Below the pieces are notes generated by a model that did not search any database, had not been told where the DNA came from, and saw nothing but the letters and a program-made list of their open reading frames with translations. From Prevotella sp. khp7 (GTDB taxonomy: Bacteria; Bacteroidota; Bacteroidia; Bacteroidales; Bacteroidaceae): 64,000 nt of DNA. The translations under genes were made by a program, and so were the position numbers. Position 1 is the stretch's first letter, and every line of letters starts with the position of its first letter. The stretch spans positions 248,001-312,000 of the forward strand of contig NZ_FOIV01000003.1 of assembly GCF_900109055.1 (NCBI RefSeq), written 5' to 3'. This document shows positions 45,497 through 54,672 of this stretch, one piece after another.

Positions 45497-45742
45497 ATGA
45501 TAACAAAGGATAGTATCGAGACCGCTTATAGTTTCCTGCATCAGAAACAGCGAATCTATGTTCATTCAACGCTTGATTGGCAGAGAGATGACATAGAGAT
45601 GGCTATTGCTAGCTATGCAGATGACATGAGTCGGGAACTGTATGATGCCATCAGTGGTGGCAAGGTTTGCTTCCTCCGTGATCACAAATGTTTTCAGGAG
45701 GATATTACCAGGGCTGTAGAGATACTTGAGAAGATGCTATAA
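45497..45742 (+). CDS. Small conserved hypothetical protein
   Basis: The 81-residue protein starts at MITKDSIETAYSFLHQK; an in-frame ATG at 45467 lies upstream of the -7 box and cannot be used from that promoter. It is soluble and helical, with STLDWQRDDIEMAIASYAD near residues 24-42. I believe similar proteins are common in Bacteroides and Prevotella, but their function is unknown. It is the first gene of a tight operon (5 and 2 bp gaps) ending in a GNAT acetyltransferase. Confidence 0.7.
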   Translation: MITKDSIETAYSFLHQKQRIYVHSTLDWQRDDIEMAIASYADDMSRELYDAISGGKVCFLRDHKCFQEDITRAVEILEKML

Positions 45743-45747
45743 CGAAT

Positions 45748-46311
45748 ATGGAGATTTTTAAAGAACCGCTCGGCAGCGATGGAAAATGCTTGCTAGAGCA
45801 AGAATTGCGTAAAGACCTGCATCAGTTTCTGTTGAGTATGAATGAGGTGGATGAACGTCTGCCAGAGTGTCCCGATGTGGAAGAGAAATGGGAAGAGATT
45901 GCTAAGGCCTATATTCCTGACGGTATCCGTGAGTTTCAGGACTATCCCTCAGCCTCGCTTGGTTGGATGATGTATATTGGTATGGCTCTAGCCAAAATGT
46001 GGGACACGGAATGGGAAATCTACTCAAAAATTGACGATCTCTATACCTATATGCGCGACAAGCGGGGATATGACAGTATGGATGAATATATCCGTGAAGA
46101 TGTCTTACTGCTTCAAGGCAATGACTACACAGTCTTGGAAAAGATGGTGGGTGAGTGTGCCTCACGCGTCTATAATGCTCTGATGCGTCAACGTTTGGAA
46201 CCAGGCACAAAAGATGCCTTCTATGCTTATGTGGCTTGTTTGCATCAGCTTTATCTGATGGGAGCTGCCATGCAGTTGAAGCGGATGGGATATCATATGA
46301 CAAATATGTAA
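45748..46311 (+). CDS. Conserved hypothetical helical protein
   Basis: The 187-residue protein has no signal peptide or membrane helix. It is acidic and helical (EVDERLPECPDVEEKWEEIA near residues 32-51, then ASLGWMMYIGMALAKMWDTE near 69-88). I do not recognise a family. It lies between the 81-residue protein and the GNAT gene, with very short gaps, so the three are probably expressed together. Confidence 0.7.
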   Translation: MEIFKEPLGSDGKCLLEQELRKDLHQFLLSMNEVDERLPECPDVEEKWEEIAKAYIPDGIREFQDYPSASLGWMMYIGMALAKMWDTEWEIYSKIDDLYTYMRDKRGYDSMDEYIREDVLLLQGNDYTVLEKMVGECASRVYNALMRQRLEPGTKDAFYAYVACLHQLYLMGAAMQLKRMGYHMTNM

Positions 46312-46313
46312 AT

Positions 46314-46811
46314 ATGGTTATCAGAGAGGCAAGAGCGGGTGACATGACTGAGATATTGAAAGTCATGGAAGCTGCAAAGAAGATTATGCGACAATCTGGT
46401 AATATGCACCAGTGGGGAGATGGCTATCCGTCGGAGACTGTCATTATGAATGATATGGAGAAGAATGGTGCTTTTGTTATTGAAGACGATGATGTGGTGG
46501 TTGGCTATTTCGCTTTCCTTCCCTCTCCAGAACCTACTTATAATAAGATTTATGAAGGAAATTGGTTCGAAGAATCGCTGCCATACCATGTCGTTCATCG
46601 TATAGCCAGTTATCCTGATGTTCATGGAGTGTTCAGTAGTATTATGGACTTCTGTTTCATGCATGATACGAATATCCGCATAGACACCCATCGTGACAAC
46701 AAGATTATGCAGCACAACATACAGAAGCACGGCTTCGTCTATTGTGGCATCATTCATCTGTTGTCAGGTGACGAACGACTGGCATATCAGAAGATTGTCA
46801 GTGGCTTCTGA
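46314..46811 (+). CDS. GNAT-family N-acetyltransferase
   Basis: The ATG at 46314, 2 bp after the previous stop, gives 165 residues with the GNAT pattern: VIREARAGDMTEILKVMEAA at the start, the central strand AFVIEDDDVVVGYFAF, and NIRIDTHRDNKIMQHNIQKHGFVYCG near the C terminus, the acetyl-CoA end of the fold. An in-frame start at 46236 would overlap the upstream gene. The substrate is unknown; a small amine is usual for this family. Confidence 0.85.
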   Translation: MVIREARAGDMTEILKVMEAAKKIMRQSGNMHQWGDGYPSETVIMNDMEKNGAFVIEDDDVVVGYFAFLPSPEPTYNKIYEGNWFEESLPYHVVHRIASYPDVHGVFSSIMDFCFMHDTNIRIDTHRDNKIMQHNIQKHGFVYCGIIHLLSGDERLAYQKIVSGF

Positions 46812-46833
46812 TAGTCAGGCAGAGTCGTTAAGA

Positions 46834-47370
46834 CTATCCAAGTATGTCTTCTACTTGTTGTTTCAACAGAGTCTTCTGTTCGTCAGTGAGAATAACTATA
46901 TTATTTGCCCAAGCCTCGGCATTAACCATCAATCCTACTTGATTCGGCATGACTTCTGCGCCTATAAATTCAAGCAGACTAGTAAGTTTTTCTCGACAGT
47001 TTTTTGTCTGGTTACGACCGCCAATGCCTGTAAGCGCGACCTTCTTCCCACGGATGGCTATGGCACTGTCACGCTCTGTCGTCATGGGACGTGATAACCA
47101 GTCGAAGAGGTTCTTTATTACTGCAGGATAGCTGAAATTATATTCTGGTGAGAATACCCAGAGAATATCAGTGGCAAGCACCTCTTGACGTATACGTGCC
47201 AGAATATCAGACGTTGGAAACTCAATGTCTTGATTGATAAATGGTAGACTGGTATAATCCAGTTCTGTGACTTCAGCCTTGTCTCTGAGAAGAACTTTTA
47301 CGTACTCACTTACTTGGCGATTAAAACTCTGTTTTCGCAATGAGCCGATAACAAATAGCACTTTCTTCAT
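46834..47370 (-). CDS. NADPH-dependent FMN reductase family protein
   Basis: The 178-residue flavodoxin-like protein has the FMN phosphate-binding GSLRKQSFNRQVSEY near residues 9-23 and the signature WVFSPEYNFSYPAVIKNLFD near 71-90. It would reduce quinones, azo compounds or chromate with NAD(P)H. It lies convergent to the GNAT gene and 34 bp downstream of the large hybrid regulator gene on the same strand, but its leader shows no promoter I can defend. Confidence 0.9.
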   Translation of the reverse strand: MKKVLFVIGSLRKQSFNRQVSEYVKVLLRDKAEVTELDYTSLPFINQDIEFPTSDILARIRQEVLATDILWVFSPEYNFSYPAVIKNLFDWLSRPMTTERDSAIAIRGKKVALTGIGGRNQTKNCREKLTSLLEFIGAEVMPNQVGLMVNAEAWANNIVILTDEQKTLLKQQVEDILG

Positions 47371-47404
47371 AATTAAATGTCTTTAATTGTTGTAAAAATT
47401 ATTT

Positions 47405-50400
47405 TTATCCTTTTAGATAATCGGAGGGTGCAGTGCCAACCATTTTTTTGAATACTTTTGAGAAGTAGTTGGGGTCAGAGAATCCACAACTGTAAGCCGT
47501 TTCTGACACATTGTGTCCCTCAGCAATCATCTGGCAGGCTTTTTGGATACGCTTGTGGCGAATGTAGTCTCCTGCCGAGATGTTCATCAGGCTTTTCATC
47601 TTTGTGTGCAGAAGACTTCTGCTCATGCCTAACTGTATGGTGATGTCTGTTACCGAGAAGTTTGCATTGCCGATGTTTTCATCTACGAGTTCTATTAGAT
47701 GCTGTATAAAGTCTTTGTCAATCTGTGTCAGGCTCTCATTGTCCTTCACTGCTTCCTCACCTCCATCGAAGATTCTCTTCTGACGATTCTGTATAAGGCG
47801 TAGCAGATTCTCGATTTGCAGGCATAGTGCTTCAGGATCGAAAGGCTTGGAAATATAGATATCGGCACCGTTGCGGTAACCATCCTTGATATCCTCGGGA
47901 TCGCTTTTTGCGGTAAGTAGAATGATAGGGATGTGGGATGTACCCATGTTGCTTTTCATCATGTTACAGAGTTCCGCTCCTGTCATGTTGGGCATCATAA
48001 CATCTGACACAACCAAATCAATATCATGGCGACTGATGGCAATGTCCCAAGCCTGCTGTCCGTCAGATGCTGTCACTACATTGTATTGGGTGGTAAATAG
48101 CTGTTCGAGGAATTTAAGCATGTCGTCATTATCTTCTACGACAAGCAAGGTGTGCTTGTGTCTTGTAGCTTCTACGGCAACCTTGGCCTTTGATATGGCG
48201 TTGTCGGAGATAGCTTCTGTATTCATATCCAAATTGCTGAGGTAATTCTTGACAGACACCAACTCGTTGTCGGACGAGATTTTGGCTTTTTCAGAGAATG
48301 CATTGCCTGAGATGTTAAGTAATATGGTGAATGTGCTCCCTCTGCCTAATTCACTCTCAACAGACACGGATCCCTTATGTATCTCAGCCAAACGGCGTAC
48401 GAGTGCCAGACCTATGCCCCATCCGCTGCTATTCGTGTTGTAACCGCGTTTGGTCTGATAATAACGACTGAAGATATTCTCCTGCTCTTCCTTGATGATG
48501 CCAATGCCTGTATCAGAAACTTGCATCTTAAGGTAAAGGTCCGAAGATTCTGGCAATTGGATTATCTCGGCATTAATAGTGATGGTTCCTCCATGCCCCG
48601 TAAACTTCATGGCGTTTGACATGAGATTATTGAGAATATGCTCAATATATGAGGGAGAGAACCACCCCTCCTCGCCATTGTCCATACAGTTGGTTATCAG
48701 GTTCTGTCCCTTTGATGCGATAGCCTCATTGAAATTATCGGCCATCATTGCAACAAACTCCACAGGATTGCCTTGCTGAACATAGAAAGGAAAATTGTCA
48801 GACTCGATTTTATTGAACGTTACAAGCTGGTTTATCAGGTGTTCCATCTTTGAACAGTTGCGTATAGCCATGTTGAGCGATTCACTCACTTCTTTATCCA
48901 GTTGGTTGGAACGGATGCTTTTTAGTGGAGCCATGATGAGCGCGAGAGGTGTCTTTAACTCATGTGAAACCATTGTAAAGAAACTTGATTTCGCTTTGTC
49001 GATTTCCTCTACCTTTGTCTTCTCCATCGTTGCGTAGCGTATCTTGGCCTGTTCCTTCATGCGCATGTTGTAGAAAAGAAGTCCTCCAACAACCAGGCCA
49101 GCGAGACATAGCAGATAGATGATGTAGGCGAGGGTTGAGCGGTAAAAGGGAGCCTTGATGATAATTTTCAAAGTGCGCTCCGGACACATATCCCAATCGC
49201 TGTCGCTTGTGTTTGCCCTAACATGCAGGACATAGGTACCAGGGCTGAGCAGATATCCGAAGAAACTGCGCTCTGAGCCTACATTGCGCCATGTGTTGTC
49301 AATGCCGTCTACACGAATCTGATATTGTACGCCCTGTACACTCTCGGGCCTGATGACTCCGTATTCAATATGGAAAGAGTGTGATTCTTCATAGGTGAGT
49401 GTGATATGGTCAGCATAGTCAATCTGAGTGCTCAGGGGAGAGTCGATGACTTGGCTGAGGGGCATTACCTGTTGGTTGTTTACAATGAGTTTCCTGAAGT
49501 GTACCTGCAGATTTCTTGCTTCAGTGTGCATCTTCATGGGGTGAAATGAAATGAGGCCATCAAATGTTCCCATGATAATATGTCCGTCAGATGCCAGGTA
49601 TGAAGAAGTGAAATTGAACTGATTAACAGGTAATTCGGTGCCAGCCGAGAAGCGTCGTGTGTGCTCATCAGAAAGACGGTGGCAAAAGAGTCCACGATCG
49701 GTTCCTATCCAAAGGCAACCTGACTTGTCTTCAACGATGCTACATATCGTTGCCTGCAGTGGCATCCACGTTCCAGCCTGGTGAACCTTACCGCTTTTAC
49801 TGTCGAGCCAGAATAGTCCATGATTATTTGTTCCAATCCATAAGCGTCCTCTAGAGTCCTCAAGAGCTGTAATGATATAATTGTCATTCAGTCCGCAGCC
49901 GCTTTGTCGGGTATAGTTCGTTATCTTATCGTTGCTGATACAGAAGAGTCCGTCGGCCACAGTGCATGCCCATAGTTGGTTGTGTCGGTCGACAAACAGG
50001 GAGTATATAAAGGTACCGTCAAGAATGTCGTGTCCCAATGTGCGGAAGGTGTCTGTCTTATCGTCATAATATCTCAGTCCTTCCATGGTAGCCACCCATA
50101 ATCGTCCGTTTTTGTCGCGGGTGAGATAGAAGATTCCCTCAGAGGTTAAACCTTTGGTGCAGAAGTATTGTGCGGTCTTATGAGTCAGTAGATTGTACTT
50201 GAAGAGTCCTTTGAATCTGGTTCCGATCCAAACCTCATTTGCAGTTCTGTCATAATAGATGCTATGTGTGTTCTTATCAAGACTGGGAATGTCATTAAAC
50301 GACGTGAACTGACCAGATATAGAATTGTAGATGTTTATACCCTGATCTTCTGTTGCAATCCAAAACACACCAGGTGATGACTCGGTAATCATTCGCGGTA

Positions 50401-51424
50401 TGCGTGCTTTCAGTTCACCCTTTGCAGCGCTTGGTTGGAATTGCTTGAACTGGGGTTTCTGACTCAACAGGTAGTCGACGCCGCCGAAATAAGAGCCAAT
50501 CCAGATGTTATTCTGCCTGTCGGAAAGGATGCTGTATACCGCATTGTCAGAGAGCCCGTCGCTATCATAGCCTTTCTGTGTGAGGATGGTACTGCCATCA
50601 GGATTCATCGTCAAAATACCATTCTCAGTTCCAAACCATATACGGTGCTGTTTATCCTCGACAATCACTCTGACAATGCCGCCTGTGAGTTTGTTGGAAG
50701 CATAATGCTGCTGAGTATGAGCTTTCAAATCTTTGCAAATAACGCTACCATCGTTACATCCTATCCATAGCCGCTGTTTGGAATCAACTAACAACGGCAG
50801 TATGGCAGTATGACTTACAGGCAGTCCGCCATTGATAGTAACATCAAGTGGTTGTATTCTGGTAAGGCTGGCATCCAGTGAGAATATCATCTGGCTGGCC
50901 GATACATAGATGTTTCCAGTCTTATCCTTTGACAGCGAAGCAATTGTTCCGGCATTAAGCGAAGGAATCACCAGAAACGAGTCGACATGTTCATCGTACG
51001 CAAATAGTTGACCATATCCAGTCATGACGCGACCGTCGTTTGTCTCTACAAAACTGGTGCAGTATCCTCTTACGTTGTAATAACTATGGAAATCATCTGT
51101 CTCAGGTCTGTATCTGCTCACGCCATTTTCGGTACTAACCCATAGTCGGTGTTTCGAATCAACAAAGAGTCCATGCACAAAATTGTGGACGAGCGAGTTG
51201 TATTGCCCCTCCACATGATAATAAGTCTCAACATTATATCCGTCAAATTTTGCCAATCCGTTACGCGTACCTATCCATATATAACCATCCTGATCCTGCA
51301 CGATAGCCTCTACTTGCTGGTTGGGTAGTCCATAAGAGGTATTAAGGTGTTGGAACTTGAAATCGGCAGCTTGTATTGCCATACTTATTATGAGCCATGT
51401 TAAGATAACCGTTAGATGTCTCAT
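47405..51424 (-). CDS. Hybrid two-component system regulator (HTCS), complete
   Basis: The 1339-residue protein has a signal peptide (MAIQA), two Reg_prop beta-propellers (about 25-680, GYIWIGTRNGLAKFDGY is a clear blade), a Y_Y_Y domain (about 690-755), a membrane helix near 765-785, and HisKA with phosphoacceptor His821 in VSHELKTPL. The HATPase has DTGIGII and GWGIGLALVRRLAE, the receiver has Asp1141 in VVSDVMMPN, and an AraC helix-turn-helix closes the chain (about 1240-1339). All key residues are present, unlike the sensor at 17048. HTCS proteins bind oligosaccharides and activate their own PUL; this one is divergent from the GH43-SusCD operon at 51606, its likely target. Confidence 0.95.
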   Translation of the reverse strand: MRHLTVILTWLIISMAIQAADFKFQHLNTSYGLPNQQVEAIVQDQDGYIWIGTRNGLAKFDGYNVETYYHVEGQYNSLVHNFVHGLFVDSKHRLWVSTENGVSRYRPETDDFHSYYNVRGYCTSFVETNDGRVMTGYGQLFAYDEHVDSFLVIPSLNAGTIASLSKDKTGNIYVSASQMIFSLDASLTRIQPLDVTINGGLPVSHTAILPLLVDSKQRLWIGCNDGSVICKDLKAHTQQHYASNKLTGGIVRVIVEDKQHRIWFGTENGILTMNPDGSTILTQKGYDSDGLSDNAVYSILSDRQNNIWIGSYFGGVDYLLSQKPQFKQFQPSAAKGELKARIPRMITESSPGVFWIATEDQGINIYNSISGQFTSFNDIPSLDKNTHSIYYDRTANEVWIGTRFKGLFKYNLLTHKTAQYFCTKGLTSEGIFYLTRDKNGRLWVATMEGLRYYDDKTDTFRTLGHDILDGTFIYSLFVDRHNQLWACTVADGLFCISNDKITNYTRQSGCGLNDNYIITALEDSRGRLWIGTNNHGLFWLDSKSGKVHQAGTWMPLQATICSIVEDKSGCLWIGTDRGLFCHRLSDEHTRRFSAGTELPVNQFNFTSSYLASDGHIIMGTFDGLISFHPMKMHTEARNLQVHFRKLIVNNQQVMPLSQVIDSPLSTQIDYADHITLTYEESHSFHIEYGVIRPESVQGVQYQIRVDGIDNTWRNVGSERSFFGYLLSPGTYVLHVRANTSDSDWDMCPERTLKIIIKAPFYRSTLAYIIYLLCLAGLVVGGLLFYNMRMKEQAKIRYATMEKTKVEEIDKAKSSFFTMVSHELKTPLALIMAPLKSIRSNQLDKEVSESLNMAIRNCSKMEHLINQLVTFNKIESDNFPFYVQQGNPVEFVAMMADNFNEAIASKGQNLITNCMDNGEEGWFSPSYIEHILNNLMSNAMKFTGHGGTITINAEIIQLPESSDLYLKMQVSDTGIGIIKEEQENIFSRYYQTKRGYNTNSSGWGIGLALVRRLAEIHKGSVSVESELGRGSTFTILLNISGNAFSEKAKISSDNELVSVKNYLSNLDMNTEAISDNAISKAKVAVEATRHKHTLLVVEDNDDMLKFLEQLFTTQYNVVTASDGQQAWDIAISRHDIDLVVSDVMMPNMTGAELCNMMKSNMGTSHIPIILLTAKSDPEDIKDGYRNGADIYISKPFDPEALCLQIENLLRLIQNRQKRIFDGGEEAVKDNESLTQIDKDFIQHLIELVDENIGNANFSVTDITIQLGMSRSLLHTKMKSLMNISAGDYIRHKRIQKACQMIAEGHNVSETAYSCGFSDPNYFSKVFKKMVGTAPSDYLKG

Positions 51425-51450
51425 TTGCTTTCAGATTTGTTTTCTGAGTG

Positions 51451-51458
51451 CAAATATA
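51451..51458 (-). promoter_or_regulatory. -7 box of the HTCS gene
   Basis: The minus strand reads TATATTTG followed by CA, 27 bp before the ATG at 51424. No consensus -33 box is seen. Confidence 0.55.
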
Positions 51459-51564
51459 ATGAATAATTTCGAGAGAATCTTGATTTTTGTTCATGATTTC
51501 TGTATTTTGAACAATAATACAGATTTCAAAAACAAAATTACCCGCTGCCAATTTGCTTTTTTAC

Positions 51565-51572
51565 TACTTTTG
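51565..51572 (+). promoter_or_regulatory. -7 box of the second PUL operon
   Basis: TACTTTTG followed by CAGC lies 34 bp before the GH43 ATG. No TTTG is found 19-21 bp upstream, which suits a promoter that depends on the divergent HTCS activator. Confidence 0.6.
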
Positions 51573-51605
51573 CAGCAGAAAAAACGCTAAAGCCAATATA
51601 ATTAA

Positions 51606-52610
51606 ATGTATCAGAGAAGAAAGTTAGAATTGACAGCCATGATGGCCGCTATTTCAGTTTTGCCATCATGCAGTACGAATGAAACATGCAATAACCTATT
51701 GCCAGTAGAAGTCGAACCGCCATCTCAAGAACAGAATATCTTAACAGAGGCCGACCCGACTATTTTCATGGATACCGATAGCACCTATTATTTGTATGGT
51801 ACTGGAAGTCAATCAGACAAAGGTTTTCTTGTCTATCATTCGAATGACTTGAAAACTTGGGAGGGACCTGTTGGTCGGAATGGTGGATTCTGCCTTACTG
51901 GTGAAACATCGTTTGGTACTATGGGCTTTTGGGCCCCTCAAGTGATGAAGCGTAATGATACCTATTATATGTTCTATACTGCTAATGAACAGATTGCCGT
52001 TGCAATGGCTTCTTCACCGCAGGGACCATTTTCCCAGAACGTGAAAAAAATGATTGAAATGCCATGCAAGGCTATCGATCCATATGTGTTTATAGACTCT
52101 GATGGTAAGGCATACCTCTATCATGTACGGCTACAAAATGGAAATCGTATCTTTGTTGCAGAGATGACTGATGATTTGATGAATGTCAGGGAAGAGACTG
52201 CTACAGAGTGTATCAGTGCTACTGAAGAATGGGAAAACACACAACATGTCACATGGGGGGTGACAGAGGGCCCGACTGTTCTTCATATAGGTGATACTTA
52301 TTATATGTTCTACTCGGCCAATGATTTCCGTAATATCGACTATGCCGTAGGCATTGCTACCGCATCGTCGCCTTACGGACCATGGATAAAATCAGACTAT
52401 CCTGTTATTAATCGAGCAAATATTGGCCGTTATGGGACAGGTCATGGCGATATGTTCAAGGATGCACAAGGTCATTGGAATTATGTGTTTCATACCCATA
52501 ATAGTCTGACCGAGGTGAGCCCGAGGAAGACTGCCTTGGTTGAAATGATTCAAGACGCAGGTACATTTACCGTTAAAGCAGGTAGTTTCTATTATCTGTA
52601 TAAGAAGTAA
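51606..52610 (+). CDS. GH43 glycosidase, lipoprotein
   Basis: The 334-residue protein has a lipobox LPSC (Cys22). The five-bladed propeller shows the three GH43 catalytic acids: Asp50 in EADPTIF, Asp158 in AIDPYVF (pKa modulator) and Glu221 in VTEGPTVL. Strand repeats such as YYMFYTANEQI and YYMFYSANDF fit the fold. GH43 enzymes are mainly alpha-L-arabinofuranosidases, beta-xylosidases, endo-arabinanases or exo-galactanases. The subfamily cannot be set by eye. It is the first gene of the PUL divergent from the HTCS. Confidence 0.9.
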   Translation: MYQRRKLELTAMMAAISVLPSCSTNETCNNLLPVEVEPPSQEQNILTEADPTIFMDTDSTYYLYGTGSQSDKGFLVYHSNDLKTWEGPVGRNGGFCLTGETSFGTMGFWAPQVMKRNDTYYMFYTANEQIAVAMASSPQGPFSQNVKKMIEMPCKAIDPYVFIDSDGKAYLYHVRLQNGNRIFVAEMTDDLMNVREETATECISATEEWENTQHVTWGVTEGPTVLHIGDTYYMFYSANDFRNIDYAVGIATASSPYGPWIKSDYPVINRANIGRYGTGHGDMFKDAQGHWNYVFHTHNSLTEVSPRKTALVEMIQDAGTFTVKAGSFYYLYKK

Positions 52611-52635
52611 GAATTTATAAATCAACCCTATTCAT

Positions 52636-54645
52636 ATGTACAAAAGAAAATTCATAACAACAGCCTTGGCTGCTTTGACTATGAGTGCATCTGCTATTAA
52701 TATCCAGACGCAGATCAGTATCAAACAGCCAGGCAATGAGGCAAAGGTTATCAGCCTGTATGCCGATGGTAACCAGTTGAAAGCCGCTAAGAGCGAGGCG
52801 CTGCCTCTGCACATCAGCGCACAGCTCTCAACCGATGGGGCCGACCAGCTTTACACGGTAACCATCAAGGCCGATGCCACAACGTATTACAACTTCGGTG
52901 CTCAGCTTGCTACAGGCATCAAGTCGGCTGATAGTGAGTTCTATCTGCCAGGTTTCTGGTATCATCGCAACCTGCGTTCGCCTAAGGAGGCACCTGCTTT
53001 CCACACTTCGAAGAGCTGGAATTTCCGTGAGGATCGTCTGTCGTCGCCCATGACCAGTGTGTATGATGAGGCTAACGGAAAGTCGGTAGCAGTGATGCGT
53101 ACGCTTGACCGTCCGCAGGAGTGTATGACCACCCATCAGGCTGGCGAGATTATCCTGAGTGGTGAAACTTCGTTAGGTTATTTAGGTTTGGATTGTGAAC
53201 AGGCTGAGGCCAAACTTACTTTCGGCTATCCTTATATTGAGACGCCTAAACGCTACATCCGTAAGCTTACTCTCGCTGCCCCTGTATTTGCTTTCGCCAA
53301 AATCGAAAAAGGCGAGACCAAGACTATCCAGTGGCGCATCAGTCAGACCGAAGCTAAGAGCTTTGGCGAGCACGTTACGCTGATGTGGCAGCGTTGCTTC
53401 GACAACCTGAAGCCACAGCCCCTGAAGCCACTCTTTACGCCTGAGGAGATGAAGAAGGGTCTGACCAACTATTTCCGCCAGTCGTATGTGAGCAACTATC
53501 CCTTGAAGTACAACTCGGGACACACCCTGCTTACCAGCGATTGCAAGCCTTTCCCCGAGGCACAGGTTGGTTTCTGTGGTCGTGTGCTGCTCAATGCTTT
53601 CAATGCCATCGAATATGGCGAACTTCATGGCGAGCAGGATCTCGTAACCATGGGTAATGAGATTCTTGAGAGTTATCTGCAACATGGTCTTACTAGTGCA
53701 GGTTACTTCTATGATAACGTGAACTTTACCCGCGGTTTCCCAACCGATGATAAGGTGGTTCATTCTATCCGTCAGCAGTCAGAGGGCGTTTATGCCATTC
53801 TGTTGTATCTTAAGTACGAGAAAGCGCATGGTCGTCGCCATCCTCAGTGGGAGGCTCGTATCAAAGGTATCCTGGATGGTTTTCTGAAACTGCAGAAGGC
53901 CGATGGCAGCTTTGCCCGTAAGTATCACGACGATGGAACCGATGTGGATGGTACTGGTGGTAGCACACCATCATCTACCTCAGCCTTGGTGATGGGTTAT
54001 CGCTACTTCGGTAAGAAACAGTATCTGGAGGCTGCCCGCCGCACCGTTGACTATCTAGAGCAGAATATCATCTCAAAGAGCGATTACTTCTCATCAACCC
54101 TCGATGCAAACTGCGAGGATAAAGAGGCCGCCATTGCTGCCGTTACTGCTACCTATTACCTGGCAGCTGTAACCAAAGGCAAGGAGCGTCAGCGCTATAT
54201 CGATCTGTGCGAAAAGGCTGCTTACTTTGCCCTGTCGTGGTATTACATGTGGGATGTGCCCTTTGCACAGGGTCAGATGTTAGGCGACTTAGGTTTGAAA
54301 ACCCGTGGCTGGAGTAACGTATCGGTAGAGAACAACCATATTGATGTGTTTGTATTCGAGTTGCCACACATCGTGAATTGGCTTGGACAGCAGAAGGGTA
54401 ACCAGCGTTTCCTGCAGATGCACGACGTGATATTTAACTCACTCTCACAGTTGATGCCTACACCCGAGCGCCTTTGTGGTATCGCCGTCCCCGGTTTCTA
54501 TCCAGAGGTGGTGCAGCACACCACATGGGATTATGGTATGAACGGCAAGGGGTTCTATAACAACCTCTTTGCACCAGGTTGGACAATAGCCTCACTTTGG
54601 GAGATGTATTCACCAACCCGAACAGATGACTTTCTAATAAAATAA
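52636..54645 (+). CDS. Unclassified secreted alpha/alpha-toroid (six-hairpin-like) putative glycosidase
   Basis: The 669-residue protein has a signal peptide (TMSASA), an N-terminal beta-rich domain to about residue 260, and a helical C-terminal domain with repeated motifs of barrel toroids: GFLKLQKADGSFARKYHDDG near 418-437 and a run of helix pairs up to WDYGMNGKGFYNN. This layout resembles six-hairpin glycosidases or epimerases, but I recognise no GH family or catalytic pair. It sits between GH43 and SusC in a PUL, so an activity on the same glycan is likely. Asp and Glu in the helical domain, such as DGTDVDGTGG, are candidate catalytic residues only by analogy. Confidence 0.65.
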   Translation: MYKRKFITTALAALTMSASAINIQTQISIKQPGNEAKVISLYADGNQLKAAKSEALPLHISAQLSTDGADQLYTVTIKADATTYYNFGAQLATGIKSADSEFYLPGFWYHRNLRSPKEAPAFHTSKSWNFREDRLSSPMTSVYDEANGKSVAVMRTLDRPQECMTTHQAGEIILSGETSLGYLGLDCEQAEAKLTFGYPYIETPKRYIRKLTLAAPVFAFAKIEKGETKTIQWRISQTEAKSFGEHVTLMWQRCFDNLKPQPLKPLFTPEEMKKGLTNYFRQSYVSNYPLKYNSGHTLLTSDCKPFPEAQVGFCGRVLLNAFNAIEYGELHGEQDLVTMGNEILESYLQHGLTSAGYFYDNVNFTRGFPTDDKVVHSIRQQSEGVYAILLYLKYEKAHGRRHPQWEARIKGILDGFLKLQKADGSFARKYHDDGTDVDGTGGSTPSSTSALVMGYRYFGKKQYLEAARRTVDYLEQNIISKSDYFSSTLDANCEDKEAAIAAVTATYYLAAVTKGKERQRYIDLCEKAAYFALSWYYMWDVPFAQGQMLGDLGLKTRGWSNVSVENNHIDVFVFELPHIVNWLGQQKGNQRFLQMHDVIFNSLSQLMPTPERLCGIAVPGFYPEVVQHTTWDYGMNGKGFYNNLFAPGWTIASLWEMYSPTRTDDFLIK

Positions 54646-54672
54646 CTTCAAACATTAAACCTAAAAATCAAA

